DNA of 52,286 nucleotides from Methylobacterium sp. 10. Lineage in GTDB: Bacteria; Pseudomonadota; Alphaproteobacteria; Rhizobiales; Beijerinckiaceae. The stretch covers positions 1,436,992-1,489,277 of the forward strand of contig NZ_KI912577.1 of the NCBI RefSeq assembly GCF_000519085.1, read 5' to 3'. Made by a program: the position numbers and the translations under genes. Shown piece after piece: positions 42,418 through 50,338 of the stretch. Positions within the stretch are counted from its first letter, which is position 1. Every line of letters starts with the position of its first letter. The notes below the pieces were generated by a model, which saw only the letters and a list, made by a program, of their open reading frames with translations, was not told the DNA's origin and searched no databases.

Positions 42418-42713
42418 CCATCACGCTCCGCACCCGACGAGCCCTACCTAGGGCCGACGCGGATCTTCGGTGGAGAGATGCCTCCGACCTGTCTGACCTC
42501 ATCCTGGACCGGGGACCGGGCGTGTGGGTCCACGGTCACGTCCACCATGCCTCGGACTATCGGGTTGGCCGGACGCCGGTGGTCTGTAACGCGAGGGGGC
42601 ACATCGAGGAGCGAACGGGATACGTTCCGGGAAAGGTAGTTCAGGTCCGCAACGGCGCTTGCCCTGGATCGCCTAACGCGGAGCAAGAGGACGACTCGCC
42701 GGGTAGCGTGTAG
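42418..42713 (+). pseudogene. Metallophosphoesterase C-terminal fragment
   Basis: It reads ADADLRWRDASDLSDLILDR, then GVWVHGHVHHASDYRVGRTP and VCNARGHIEERTGYVPGKVV to SPGSV, matching the last 95 residues of the phosphoesterase encoded at 35379-36239. One extra base near 42450 shifts the frame at the upstream end, and the rest of the gene is absent. The GHVHH metal motif remains, but the protein cannot be active. Confidence 0.85.
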
Positions 42714-42740
42714 TAAGTAGTGCTACACGCTACTTGCTAC
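42704..42740. terminator. Palindrome with two alternative hairpins, copy 2
   Basis: GTAGTAAGTAGTG (42710-42722) pairs with CGCTACTTGCTAC (42728-42740) through 11 Watson-Crick and two G-U pairs. TAGCGTGTAG (42704-42713) pairs perfectly with CTACACGCTA (42723-42732). Compared with copy 1, one position changed on both sides (C-G to A-T) and two became G-U. Confidence 0.6.
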
Positions 42741-42781
42741 GAAATTAGATCTGCGAGTGTGGAGACGTCGAGGCCGCCGTA
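42737..42781 (-). pseudogene. C-terminal tail of a lost convergent gene, copy 2
   Basis: YGGLDVSTLADLIS then TAG on the minus strand, the counterpart of the tail at 36263-36307. Conservative replacements (Ile/Leu, Ala/Val, Ala/Thr, Leu/Ser) suggest it was once selected as protein. Confidence 0.4.
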
Positions 42782-42884
42782 AGGGGGGGCCGGCCGACCC
42801 GCATGCTAGCCCGGAAGGAATGCAGACGGCGGCGTAGACGTCAGGGTAACCTGTGATGCTGAGCGCATTCAGGCTCCTTCGAAA

Positions 42885-43259
42885 TCAGGCCGCGTGCTGA
42901 ATGGCGTCGATAACCTGGGATGCCGCATAGGGCTTGGGGACGAACAGGCCGTGATCGGGAACCTCGTGGTCGGCGAACCGGTGGCGCCCCGACGTCAGGA
43001 CGAGTCGAATATCGGGCCAGTTCTCGTACACGCGCTCGGCCAGGACCACTCCGTTCATGGATCCTGGCATGTCGACATCGGAGAACAACACCCCGATATC
43101 CGACCGCTCGTGGAGGATAGACCAGGCCTCGTCGGCATGGCGCGCCTCAACCACTACGAAGCCTGCGTCCTCCAGGATATCGACAGCCATCAGCCGTACG
43201 AGGTCCTGGTCCTCGACCAGGAGGATGACCGATGCTTCGGGGGAACGCTTCGTCGACAT
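42885..43259 (-). CDS. Single-domain response regulator
   Basis: A 124-residue stand-alone receiver. Start 43259 (MSTKRSPEASVILLVEDQDL) fits the family; a longer upstream frame is unlikely. Acidic pair in VEDQDLVRL, phospho-Asp in VLFSDVDMPGSMNG, Thr/Ser switch in VLTSGR and Lys in FVPKPYAASQV. It is divergent from a HisKA_2 kinase gene and close to two HWE kinases; such CheY-like proteins often act as phosphate sinks or shuttles for them. Confidence 0.88.
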   Translation of the reverse strand: MSTKRSPEASVILLVEDQDLVRLMAVDILEDAGFVVVEARHADEAWSILHERSDIGVLFSDVDMPGSMNGVVLAERVYENWPDIRLVLTSGRHRFADHEVPDHGLFVPKPYAASQVIDAIQHAA

Positions 43260-43490
43260 AAGTGGGCAACAGCCATGGGTGCCATCGGTTGCAGCCCTGG
43301 CCGGGATCAACATTCCTTAGCCCCAATCTCCTAGAGTCGTGAGCGACCAGCGCCAGGTCGTCGGCGTCAGCCTAACGCACGTCGCCCCCTCAGCACGGAG
43401 ACGCCCGTTGAGGGCGCCCATGCCAGGGAGTGGCATCGTCATTGGCGGAGGAAGGTAGTCAGCCTCTCCGATCTCCCATAACGCTTTGGC

Positions 43491-44672
43491 ATGAACGAAT
43501 TTCAGCAGGATCTGGCAGGGACCACGGAGCGGACGTCAGCGGAGAGCCGTCTCGACGCGATCCGCAAGCACGGGGGCATCTTCGTCGATGCGGTCCGTCT
43601 CACCCGCATGCCAATGATGGTCACCGACGCCACCCTGCCGGGCAACCCCATCATCTTTGCCAATCAGGCATTCATGGACTTATCGGGTTACAGCCTGGAT
43701 GAGCTGACTGGTCAGGATCCGCACTTCATGAACGGTGAAGGGACCGACGCCGCGGCCATCCAGCAGTACGAAGCCGCCATCCGTGAAGGGCGCGACGAGA
43801 CCCTGGAGGTCCTGCAATACCGCAAGGACGGCAAGCCGTTCCGCTCCATGTTGTTCGCCAGCCCGCTCGACGATGGCAAGGGGACCGTCACCAACCACTT
43901 CCTGTCCTACCTCGACATCACCCGACGGTTCGATGCAGAGCGGGACTTGCAGGCACTGGCAGCCTCCCTGGAGCAGCGGGTTGCGGAGCGAACACGCGAG
44001 TTGGAAGCCGCGAACACCCAGTTGAAGAAGCTCGCGACCGAACGGGAGATGCTGCTGGTCGAGGTCAACCATCGGGCCAAGAACAGCCTCTCCATCGCCT
44101 CGGCGCTGCTCAATCTGCAAGGGCGGCGTCAGGCCGACCCGGCGGTGAAGGCCCTGTTCTCGGAGACCCAGGAGCGGCTCAACGCGATGGCGCGCGCGCA
44201 CGACCTGCTAAGCCGGTCGGAAAGCGTGCAACAGGTCGATGCCGGGACCTACGTGGCCGATCTCTGCGCGGCACTGGAGGCGATCACCGAAAGCGACGCG
44301 CGCATCCGGCTGGAGGCCAAGGTCGAGGAAGGCATCTTCGTCAGCGCCGACAAGGCCATCCCCCTCGGACTGGCGTTGACCGAGTTGATTACGAACGCGG
44401 TCAAATACGCGTTCCCTTCGCCCCGCTCAGGCACCATCCTCGCACAGGTGCGCCGTCATCAACCCGGCCGGGTTGAATTGGTCATTCAGGATAACGGGGT
44501 GGGCATGAAGGGGCTGCGCGAGGGTTCGCTCGGCTACGGATTGGTGCGTTCCCTGGTGCAGCAGATCGACGGCGAGATCGACATCCGTAGCGAAAGTGGG
44601 GTGACGGTGAGGATTTCGTTCCCGGACTTGCCTCCGGAGAGCCAGAGTCTCGCCGACATGCTCCGGACGTAA
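43491..44672 (+). CDS. HisKA_2-type histidine kinase with a LOV-like PAS domain lacking the photoactive Cys
   Basis: A 393-residue soluble kinase. Residues 40-145 are a PAS domain very close to bacterial LOV domains: IIFANQAFMDLSGYSLDELT, then GQDPHFMNGEGTD, EVLQYRKDGKPFRSM and FLSYLDITRRFDAE. LOV proteins have GxNCRFLQG at the middle block; here the flavin-adduct Cys is Pro77, and the flavin-contact Asn residues are Asp76, Gln109 and Ser119. A coiled linker leads to the phospho-acceptor His194 in EVNHRAKNSLSIASALLNLQ. The ATPase domain has ALTELITNAVKYAFP, VIQDNGVGMK and GSLGYGLVRSLVQQ. The receiver gene lies divergently 230 bp upstream. Confidence 0.88.
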   Translation: MNEFQQDLAGTTERTSAESRLDAIRKHGGIFVDAVRLTRMPMMVTDATLPGNPIIFANQAFMDLSGYSLDELTGQDPHFMNGEGTDAAAIQQYEAAIREGRDETLEVLQYRKDGKPFRSMLFASPLDDGKGTVTNHFLSYLDITRRFDAERDLQALAASLEQRVAERTRELEAANTQLKKLATEREMLLVEVNHRAKNSLSIASALLNLQGRRQADPAVKALFSETQERLNAMARAHDLLSRSESVQQVDAGTYVADLCAALEAITESDARIRLEAKVEEGIFVSADKAIPLGLALTELITNAVKYAFPSPRSGTILAQVRRHQPGRVELVIQDNGVGMKGLREGSLGYGLVRSLVQQIDGEIDIRSESGVTVRISFPDLPPESQSLADMLRT

Positions 44673-44906
44673 GGGCCGGAACAGCGAGGTCCCGTCATCC
44701 AAGGCCCTGAGATGCAATGCCCCGACATCGATCCGCACGGCATGCGGGTCCGCGCATAGGACCGCCATTCGCCGCGTGCGAGCCTCGCGTCCGGTAGGCG
44801 AGGATGTCATGCGACGGTACGATTTCCTTGTGCCTTGAGGCCGTCCAGGCCATCGATGCCAGCAGGTGCCATGGAACGATCCGCTGCCCGCAAGCGTGAC
44901 CCTACA

Positions 44907-47900
44907 ATGAGCTCGACCCAGCACAGAGAAACCGCGCGACTTCAGGCATTGGACAGCTATCGTATGCTGGACACCCCGCGGGAAAGCGACTTCGATGAGA
45001 TCGCCGAGGCCGCCGCCGAGCTGTGCGATGCCCCCATTGGTGTGGTCAACCTGATCGGGGACGGACGCCAGTTCTTCAAGGCGGAGGTCGGCCTGGGCGT
45101 GCGCGAGACGCCGCTCGATTCCTCCTTCTGCCGCCAAGCCCTCCTTCAAGAAGACTTCCTGTACGTCCAGGACGCGAGCCGAGACCCGCGGTTCGAGGGT
45201 AACCCCCTCGTCACCGGTGGCCCCTGCCTGCGCTTCTACGCCGGTGCGTTGCTCAAGACGGCCGAAGGGCACCCCATCGGCACGGTCTGCGTCCTCGACA
45301 CCAAGCCGCACGACCTCACCGACCGGCAACGCAAGGGCCTGCTACGGCTCGCGCGACAGACCATGGCCCAGATGGAATTGCGCCGGTCGCTTCGTGAACA
45401 CGCCGAGCAGCGCCTGCTCCACGAGCGCATCCTTGATAGCGCGACGGACTACGCCATCATCGCGACCGACCCGGAGGGAAACGTCACCAGATGGAACGCC
45501 GGTGCCGAGAACGTGCTCGGCTGGAGCGAGGCCGAGATACTGGGCCGACCGGTCTCCGTGTTCTTCACGCCCGAGGACCGCGCCGTAGGGCGACCGGAGA
45601 CCGAGAGGGTGCTCGCGCTGGAGCACGGCAGCGCCCCCGACGAGCGCTGGCACCTGCGCAGGGATGGAAGCCGTTTCTGGGCGTCCGGCAAGACGATGCC
45701 GCTGAGGTCCAACGACGAACAGGTTGTGGGCTTCCTCAAGATCCTGCGCGACCGCACAGGGCAGCGCGAGGACAACGCGGCCCTTGAGGCGAGTGAACTT
45801 CGGTATCGCTCGCTGGTCGAGGTCAGCCCGCAGGTCGTGTGGTTCGGCGATGCCGAAGGCAACGTCACCTACTGCAATGCCTACTGGTACGACTACACGG
45901 GCCTGCCCGCCGGCCAGATCGGCGAGGCGAGTTGGCTCGGAGCCATCCATCCCGATCACCGGGAGCCCACGCGGCGGGCTTGGCTGGTAGCGGCCGCGTC
46001 GGGGCAGCCATACGAGGTGGAATTTCCGTTGCGGGGAGGCGACGGACAGTATCGCTGGTTCCTGTCGCGGGCTCGTCCGATGCGGTCTGCAGATGGGACC
46101 GTGCGCAGCTGGATCGGTACCTCGCTCGACATCCACGAGCGTAAGGTCGCAGAGGAGCGCTTCCAGACCCTGACCGAGCTTTCGCCGACCGTCATCTGGT
46201 TCGGCAATCCTGACGGAAGCCTCAGCTACCTCAACGACCGTTGGTACGCCTACACCGGCCAGACACCCGAGCAATCCCTGCCGATGGGATGGACCGCCGT
46301 GATCCATCCTGATGACCAGGCTGGCTTGATGCGGGTGTGGGAAGAGGCACGTGGGCGGGAGGTTCTCTTCGACACCGAAGCGCGCCTGCGACGGGCCGAT
46401 GGCGCCTATCGCTGGTTCCTGATCCGGGCCGAGCCCATGCGGAACGGGGCCGGCGCGGTGGCCGGCTGGCTCGGCAGCAACAGCGATATCCACGACCGCC
46501 GGCGAACCGAGGACGACCTCCGCAAGGCGCGGGAGCAGTTACGCCTCGCCGTCGAGGCGACCGGGACAGGCGTTTTCGACTACGACCTCATCGGAGACGT
46601 GTTGAACTGGGATTTCCGCACCCGCTCGTTCTTCGGCCTAGGGCCGGACGCGACGGTCAACTTAGACGTCTACCTGTCGCGCTTGCACCCGGATGACCGG
46701 GATCGTTGCAACGCGGCGGTGACTGCCGCAATCGATCCAGATGGCGACGGCGCATACGACGTTACATATCGCACCGTAGCCCCCGAGGACGGGGTCGAAC
46801 GCTGGGTTTACGCCAAGGGCCAGACCCTTTTCGAGGACGGTAGGCCGGTACGCCTTATCGGCACGGCACGAGACGTCACCGAAAGCCGGCTGGCGGAACA
46901 GGTGCTGCGGGAGACCGAGGAACGCTACCGTCTCGCGGCCCGTGCGACGAACGACGCTATCTGGGACTGGAACCTGGGCACGGACCATATCCTCTGGAAC
47001 GAGGCGGTGCAGACCCTGTTCGGCTATGCCCCCGAGGCGGTCGGACCGAGCGGTTCTTGGTGGAAGGAGCACATCCATCCCGATGACGTGGAACGCGTGA
47101 AGTCAAGCATCTACGCCGTGATCGAGGGGGAAGGCTCTGGTTGGATGGATGAGTACCGGTTCCTGCGTGCGAATGGGACCTACGCCGCCATCCTCGACCG
47201 CGGCTACGTCATTCGGGACGCCAACGGCAAGGCTGTGCGCATGATTGGCGCCATGCTCGATATGTCCGAACGCAAGCGGGCGGAAGAGGAGCAGCGCCTG
47301 CTGACTGGCGAGCTTCAGCACCGGGTTAAGAACACCCTCGCCCTGGTGCAGGCAATCGCCAGCCAAAGCCTGCGCGGCGGGACCGATGTCGACGAGATGC
47401 GCGAGGCGTTCGCCTCTCGCCTGATCTCGCTGGGGCGTGCCCACGACATCCTCACGGCATCGAGCTGGACCGAGGCACCCATCTCCGAGGTGGTGGAAGG
47501 TGCGCTCGCCGTGCACCGTGAAGCCCAGGCCCAGCGCATCCGTGCGAGCGGCCCCAACGTGCGCCTCGCCGCCAAGCCCGCCCTTTCGCTGGCGCTTGCC
47601 CTGCATGAGCTCGCCACCAACGCGTCCAAGTACGGGGCCCTCTCGAACCAAATGGGGTCCGTCGACCTACGCTGGCACGTCGTGCACGAGGGGGACACCC
47701 CACGCTTCTGCTTGACCTGGTCCGAACATGGGGGGCCGCCCATCCTGGCCCAGCCGACCCGGCGTGGCTTCGGCTCGCGCCTTATCGAGCGCAGCTTCGC
47801 GGCGGAGGTGGGCGGCGAGGTGAGGCTCACCTACGCCTCGACCGGTCTCGTCTGCCGTTTGGAAGCCTCGCTTGCGGCGATGCAGGAGCAGCGCGACAGC

Positions 47901-47912
47901 AATGCGGCCTGA
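44907..47912 (+). CDS. HWE-family histidine kinase with GAF and five PAS domains
   Basis: A 1001-residue soluble sensor kinase. GAF at about 10-160 (LQALDSYRMLDTPRESDFDE, FCRQALLQEDFLYVQDASRD). Five PAS domains start near residues 180, 300, 420, 545 and 670 (DYAIIATDPEGNVTRWNAGA; QVVWFGDAEGNVTYCNAYWY; TVIWFGNPDGSLSYLNDRWY; GVFDYDLIGDVLNWDFRTRS; DAIWDWNLGTDHILWNEAVQ). The kinase core has ELQHRVKNTLALVQAIASQS, the N-box ALALHELATNASKYGAL and the W-x-E of LTWSEHGGPP, which define the HWE family. The start is uncertain: 44907 (MSSTQHRETARLQAL) fits the domain start, while ATG 44868 has a better AGGTG upstream. Its GAF domain resembles that of the HTH-GAF regulator at 22.5 kb. Confidence 0.88.
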   Translation: MSSTQHRETARLQALDSYRMLDTPRESDFDEIAEAAAELCDAPIGVVNLIGDGRQFFKAEVGLGVRETPLDSSFCRQALLQEDFLYVQDASRDPRFEGNPLVTGGPCLRFYAGALLKTAEGHPIGTVCVLDTKPHDLTDRQRKGLLRLARQTMAQMELRRSLREHAEQRLLHERILDSATDYAIIATDPEGNVTRWNAGAENVLGWSEAEILGRPVSVFFTPEDRAVGRPETERVLALEHGSAPDERWHLRRDGSRFWASGKTMPLRSNDEQVVGFLKILRDRTGQREDNAALEASELRYRSLVEVSPQVVWFGDAEGNVTYCNAYWYDYTGLPAGQIGEASWLGAIHPDHREPTRRAWLVAAASGQPYEVEFPLRGGDGQYRWFLSRARPMRSADGTVRSWIGTSLDIHERKVAEERFQTLTELSPTVIWFGNPDGSLSYLNDRWYAYTGQTPEQSLPMGWTAVIHPDDQAGLMRVWEEARGREVLFDTEARLRRADGAYRWFLIRAEPMRNGAGAVAGWLGSNSDIHDRRRTEDDLRKAREQLRLAVEATGTGVFDYDLIGDVLNWDFRTRSFFGLGPDATVNLDVYLSRLHPDDRDRCNAAVTAAIDPDGDGAYDVTYRTVAPEDGVERWVYAKGQTLFEDGRPVRLIGTARDVTESRLAEQVLRETEERYRLAARATNDAIWDWNLGTDHILWNEAVQTLFGYAPEAVGPSGSWWKEHIHPDDVERVKSSIYAVIEGEGSGWMDEYRFLRANGTYAAILDRGYVIRDANGKAVRMIGAMLDMSERKRAEEEQRLLTGELQHRVKNTLALVQAIASQSLRGGTDVDEMREAFASRLISLGRAHDILTASSWTEAPISEVVEGALAVHREAQAQRIRASGPNVRLAAKPALSLALALHELATNASKYGALSNQMGSVDLRWHVVHEGDTPRFCLTWSEHGGPPILAQPTRRGFGSRLIERSFAAEVGGEVRLTYASTGLVCRLEASLAAMQEQRDSNAA

Positions 47913-48035
47913 GGTGGATATCACCCCGAAGTGGTTTGCCGCCGGTCCTGGGTACGGTCATCGCGCCGCCTATGTCTCCGGCCTGAACTTCCATTTCCGA
48001 CGGCCAGGGAGCCGAGGAGCACGGTTGATTCCTTC

Positions 48036-49772
48036 ATGCCGCTGACCAAACGCATCGTGGGCCTTGTCGCGCTGGCACTCGTGCCCGCCCTCGCCATCCA
48101 GGGTTACAACGAATACGCGCTCCGCTCCGCGCGGGGCGAGGCCGTGCGCAACGAGGCGATGCGCGCGGCTCGCAGCGTCGCAGCGGATCTTGGCCAGTTC
48201 GGGCGTGGCACCCGCCAGGTGCTCGGCATCCTCACCGAGGTTCCGGAGATCAAGGATAAGGACCCGGCGAGTTGCACGGCCTACCTGAAGACCCTGCTCG
48301 GCAAGGTGCCCGGAGCCTTCTTCTTCGGGGTGGCGGACGCAGACGGCAGCATAGTCTGCAACACCCTGGGCTCGGCGCGAGGGGCCTACACCCTTGCCGA
48401 CCGCGGCTATTTCCAGGATGCGATGCGTACAGGCGGCTTCGCCATTGGTGACTTCGTGACGGGCCGGATCACCAAGAGGCCAACACTGCAGTTCGCCCAG
48501 GCGATACCCGGGGCCGGTGACCGCCCTGAGGGTGTCGTGATCGCGAGCATCGACCTGGACCATCTCGCCGAACATCAGGCGCGGGCCGGCCTGCCTCCAA
48601 ATGCCACGCTCACGGTCTCGGACCGGAAGGGCTCCATCCTGATCCGGGTACCAGACCACGCGGAGTGGGTCGGCAAGCCCCTGCCTCCCGACTTCTGGTC
48701 AGCGATCACGGCCAACCGCGGCAAGGTCATCGACCTTCCGGGTCTACGTGGGAACATGCGCATCACCGGCATCGCGGCAGCGACCGCGGACGACCTCGAA
48801 TCCGTGACCGTCGCCGTAGGCCTCTCGCCCAAGACCGCATTCGCGGACATCGACGCGGCGACCCGACGAGGGGTCATCCTGATTCTCCTTGGCGCCTTCC
48901 TGGCCTTGGCCGCTGCACTGCTGGCCGGGCGTGTCCTGATCCGCCGCCCCGTACGGCGCCTACTGCGGGCAGCCTCGGAGTGGCGATCCGGTGACCTTAG
49001 CGCACGGACCGGCCTCTCGGGCCCGTCCGAGTTCGGTCAGCTAGGGGAAGCGTTCGACGCCATGGCGGCCTCTCTGCAGAGCCACGAGGGCGAACTGCGT
49101 TCCGAGATCTCCCACAGCCACCTGTTGCAGGAGCGGCAGACGATGATGCTGCATGAGCTCAATCATCGGGTTCGCAACACGCTGGCGACGGTGCAGTCCC
49201 TTGCCCGTCAATCGCGTCGGGGCGATGCCGCGGACGAGCGGCTAGAGGGACGCATCCTCTCACTGTCGAAGACGCACGACCTGCTCTCACGGGACGATTG
49301 GACCGGGGCCTCGCTTGGCACGGTGCTGGAGAACGAGTTGGCGCCCTTCCGAGAGGGCCAGGAGGACCGCTTCAAGCTGGACGGCACCGACATCGACCTG
49401 TCACCGCGCTACGTCCTCGCGCTCGGCATGACGGTGCACGAACTCACCACCAATGCGGCCAAGTACGGCGCGCTCTCTGCGGAGGAAGGGCGCGTGGACA
49501 TCGCCTGGCGCGTCGTCAACGGCGAAAGCGGGGCGGCCAGGCTGGCGATGGAGTGGCGAGAGAGTGGCGGTCCTCCCGTCGTTGAGCCGCGTCGGCGGGG
49601 TTACGGCACGCGCCTGATCACCGGTGGCATCACCCACGAGCTCGGGGGCATGGTTCGGCTGGCGTTCGAGCCCGAGGGCCTGCGTTGCACGGTTGATGTG
49701 CCCCTCGACGCCCAGGACCGCTTCACCTCGTTCAGGCCGGGCGATACTACCTCAACGCGAACTGCCGCCTAG
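48036..49772 (+). CDS. Membrane HWE-family histidine kinase with extracellular Cache-type sensor and HAMP
   Basis: A 578-residue protein. First membrane span KRIVGLVALALVPALAIQGY, periplasmic double-Cache-like region about 30-275 (GAFFFGVADADGSIVCNTLG, YTLADRGYFQDAMRTGGFAI, TLTVSDRKGSILIRVPDHAE), and second span GVILILLGAFLALAAALLAG. HAMP follows (RPVRRLLRAASEWRSGDLSA). Kinase core: phospho-acceptor in ELNHRVRNTLATVQSLARQS, N-box MTVHELTTNAAKYGAL, W-x-E in MEWRESGGPP and GYGTRLITGGITHELGG. Start 48036 gives the signal-anchor at the N-terminus. The ligand is unknown. It lies 123 bp after the previous kinase gene. Confidence 0.9.
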   Translation: MPLTKRIVGLVALALVPALAIQGYNEYALRSARGEAVRNEAMRAARSVAADLGQFGRGTRQVLGILTEVPEIKDKDPASCTAYLKTLLGKVPGAFFFGVADADGSIVCNTLGSARGAYTLADRGYFQDAMRTGGFAIGDFVTGRITKRPTLQFAQAIPGAGDRPEGVVIASIDLDHLAEHQARAGLPPNATLTVSDRKGSILIRVPDHAEWVGKPLPPDFWSAITANRGKVIDLPGLRGNMRITGIAAATADDLESVTVAVGLSPKTAFADIDAATRRGVILILLGAFLALAAALLAGRVLIRRPVRRLLRAASEWRSGDLSARTGLSGPSEFGQLGEAFDAMAASLQSHEGELRSEISHSHLLQERQTMMLHELNHRVRNTLATVQSLARQSRRGDAADERLEGRILSLSKTHDLLSRDDWTGASLGTVLENELAPFREGQEDRFKLDGTDIDLSPRYVLALGMTVHELTTNAAKYGALSAEEGRVDIAWRVVNGESGAARLAMEWRESGGPPVVEPRRRGYGTRLITGGITHELGGMVRLAFEPEGLRCTVDVPLDAQDRFTSFRPGDTTSTRTAA

Positions 49773-50338
49773 TTGCGCGGTTCGCGTTTCCGACCGGGAT
49801 CCCGCCTTCTCTTCGGACGTCCATCGGCAGCCCATCTCATTCGTTTCGTGCCTGGCCGCTTCAATTTGTGTTCGTCGTTATAAAACCTAGGGTCTGAACT
49901 CAATCAGCTTGATTATGGGAAGGTTGGAGTTGGGTGGGGAGCGGATCCTTACCTTCCAGCCTTAAGCGGACGTTCCGCCTTCGACCCAACCCAGATGCCT
50001 GGACCGCCGTCATCGCTTCTCCGAAGCGGACGTTCGTCGGCCATCCGACAACTTCGGCTTGGGGTGGGAAGCGGTCCTGGAGATTTCGTCCCGAAGCCGA
50101 CACTGCGCCTCCCTCCCGGGAAAGCCATTGCAGTCACCCTTTGCAAGTCTTCAAAGCCGCCATCAGCAAAACTGGCTGTCGATCCGAGGCAGGCCGAAAC
50201 GCTGCTCAATGGCATAAAGTGACGCGATGAGACGCAGCGACAAGAGTTTCGAGCGGGTCAGTAACTTTACTCCGTATGCGTTGGTCGATAATTGAGCTAA
50301 GGCCATTCAAAATAGTGAACCTGGAGGGGGAAAGCACA
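49773..50338. other. Non-coding stretch with dispersed repeat and RTX gene promoter
   Basis: No gene. The middle part (49925-50110) carries AAGCGGACG-family words. The last 100 bp turn AT-richer and end with GGAGGGGGA, a strong ribosome-binding site 8 nt before the ATG at 50339. Confidence 0.55.
49925..50110. repeat. Degenerate dispersed repeat, AAGCGGACG family
   Basis: TTAAGCGGACGTTCCGCC, GAAGCGGACGTTCGTCGG, and two forms of TTGGG(G)TGGG(G)A(A)GCGG; related to 18700-18985 and 34290-34440. Confidence 0.5.

Larger units (their letters stand above)
42415..42781 (+). repeat. Copy 2 of the duplicated phosphoesterase 3' end
   Basis: Direct repeat of 35943-36307, diverged by about 15 percent by eye. 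The left breakpoint is near CCCATCACG at 42418-42426. The right end of similarity is just after CCGTAAG near 42785. Confidence 0.75.

Noticed and set aside
45342..46493. 383-codon minus-strand open frame
   Set aside because: Antisense to the multi-PAS kinase; no domain character.
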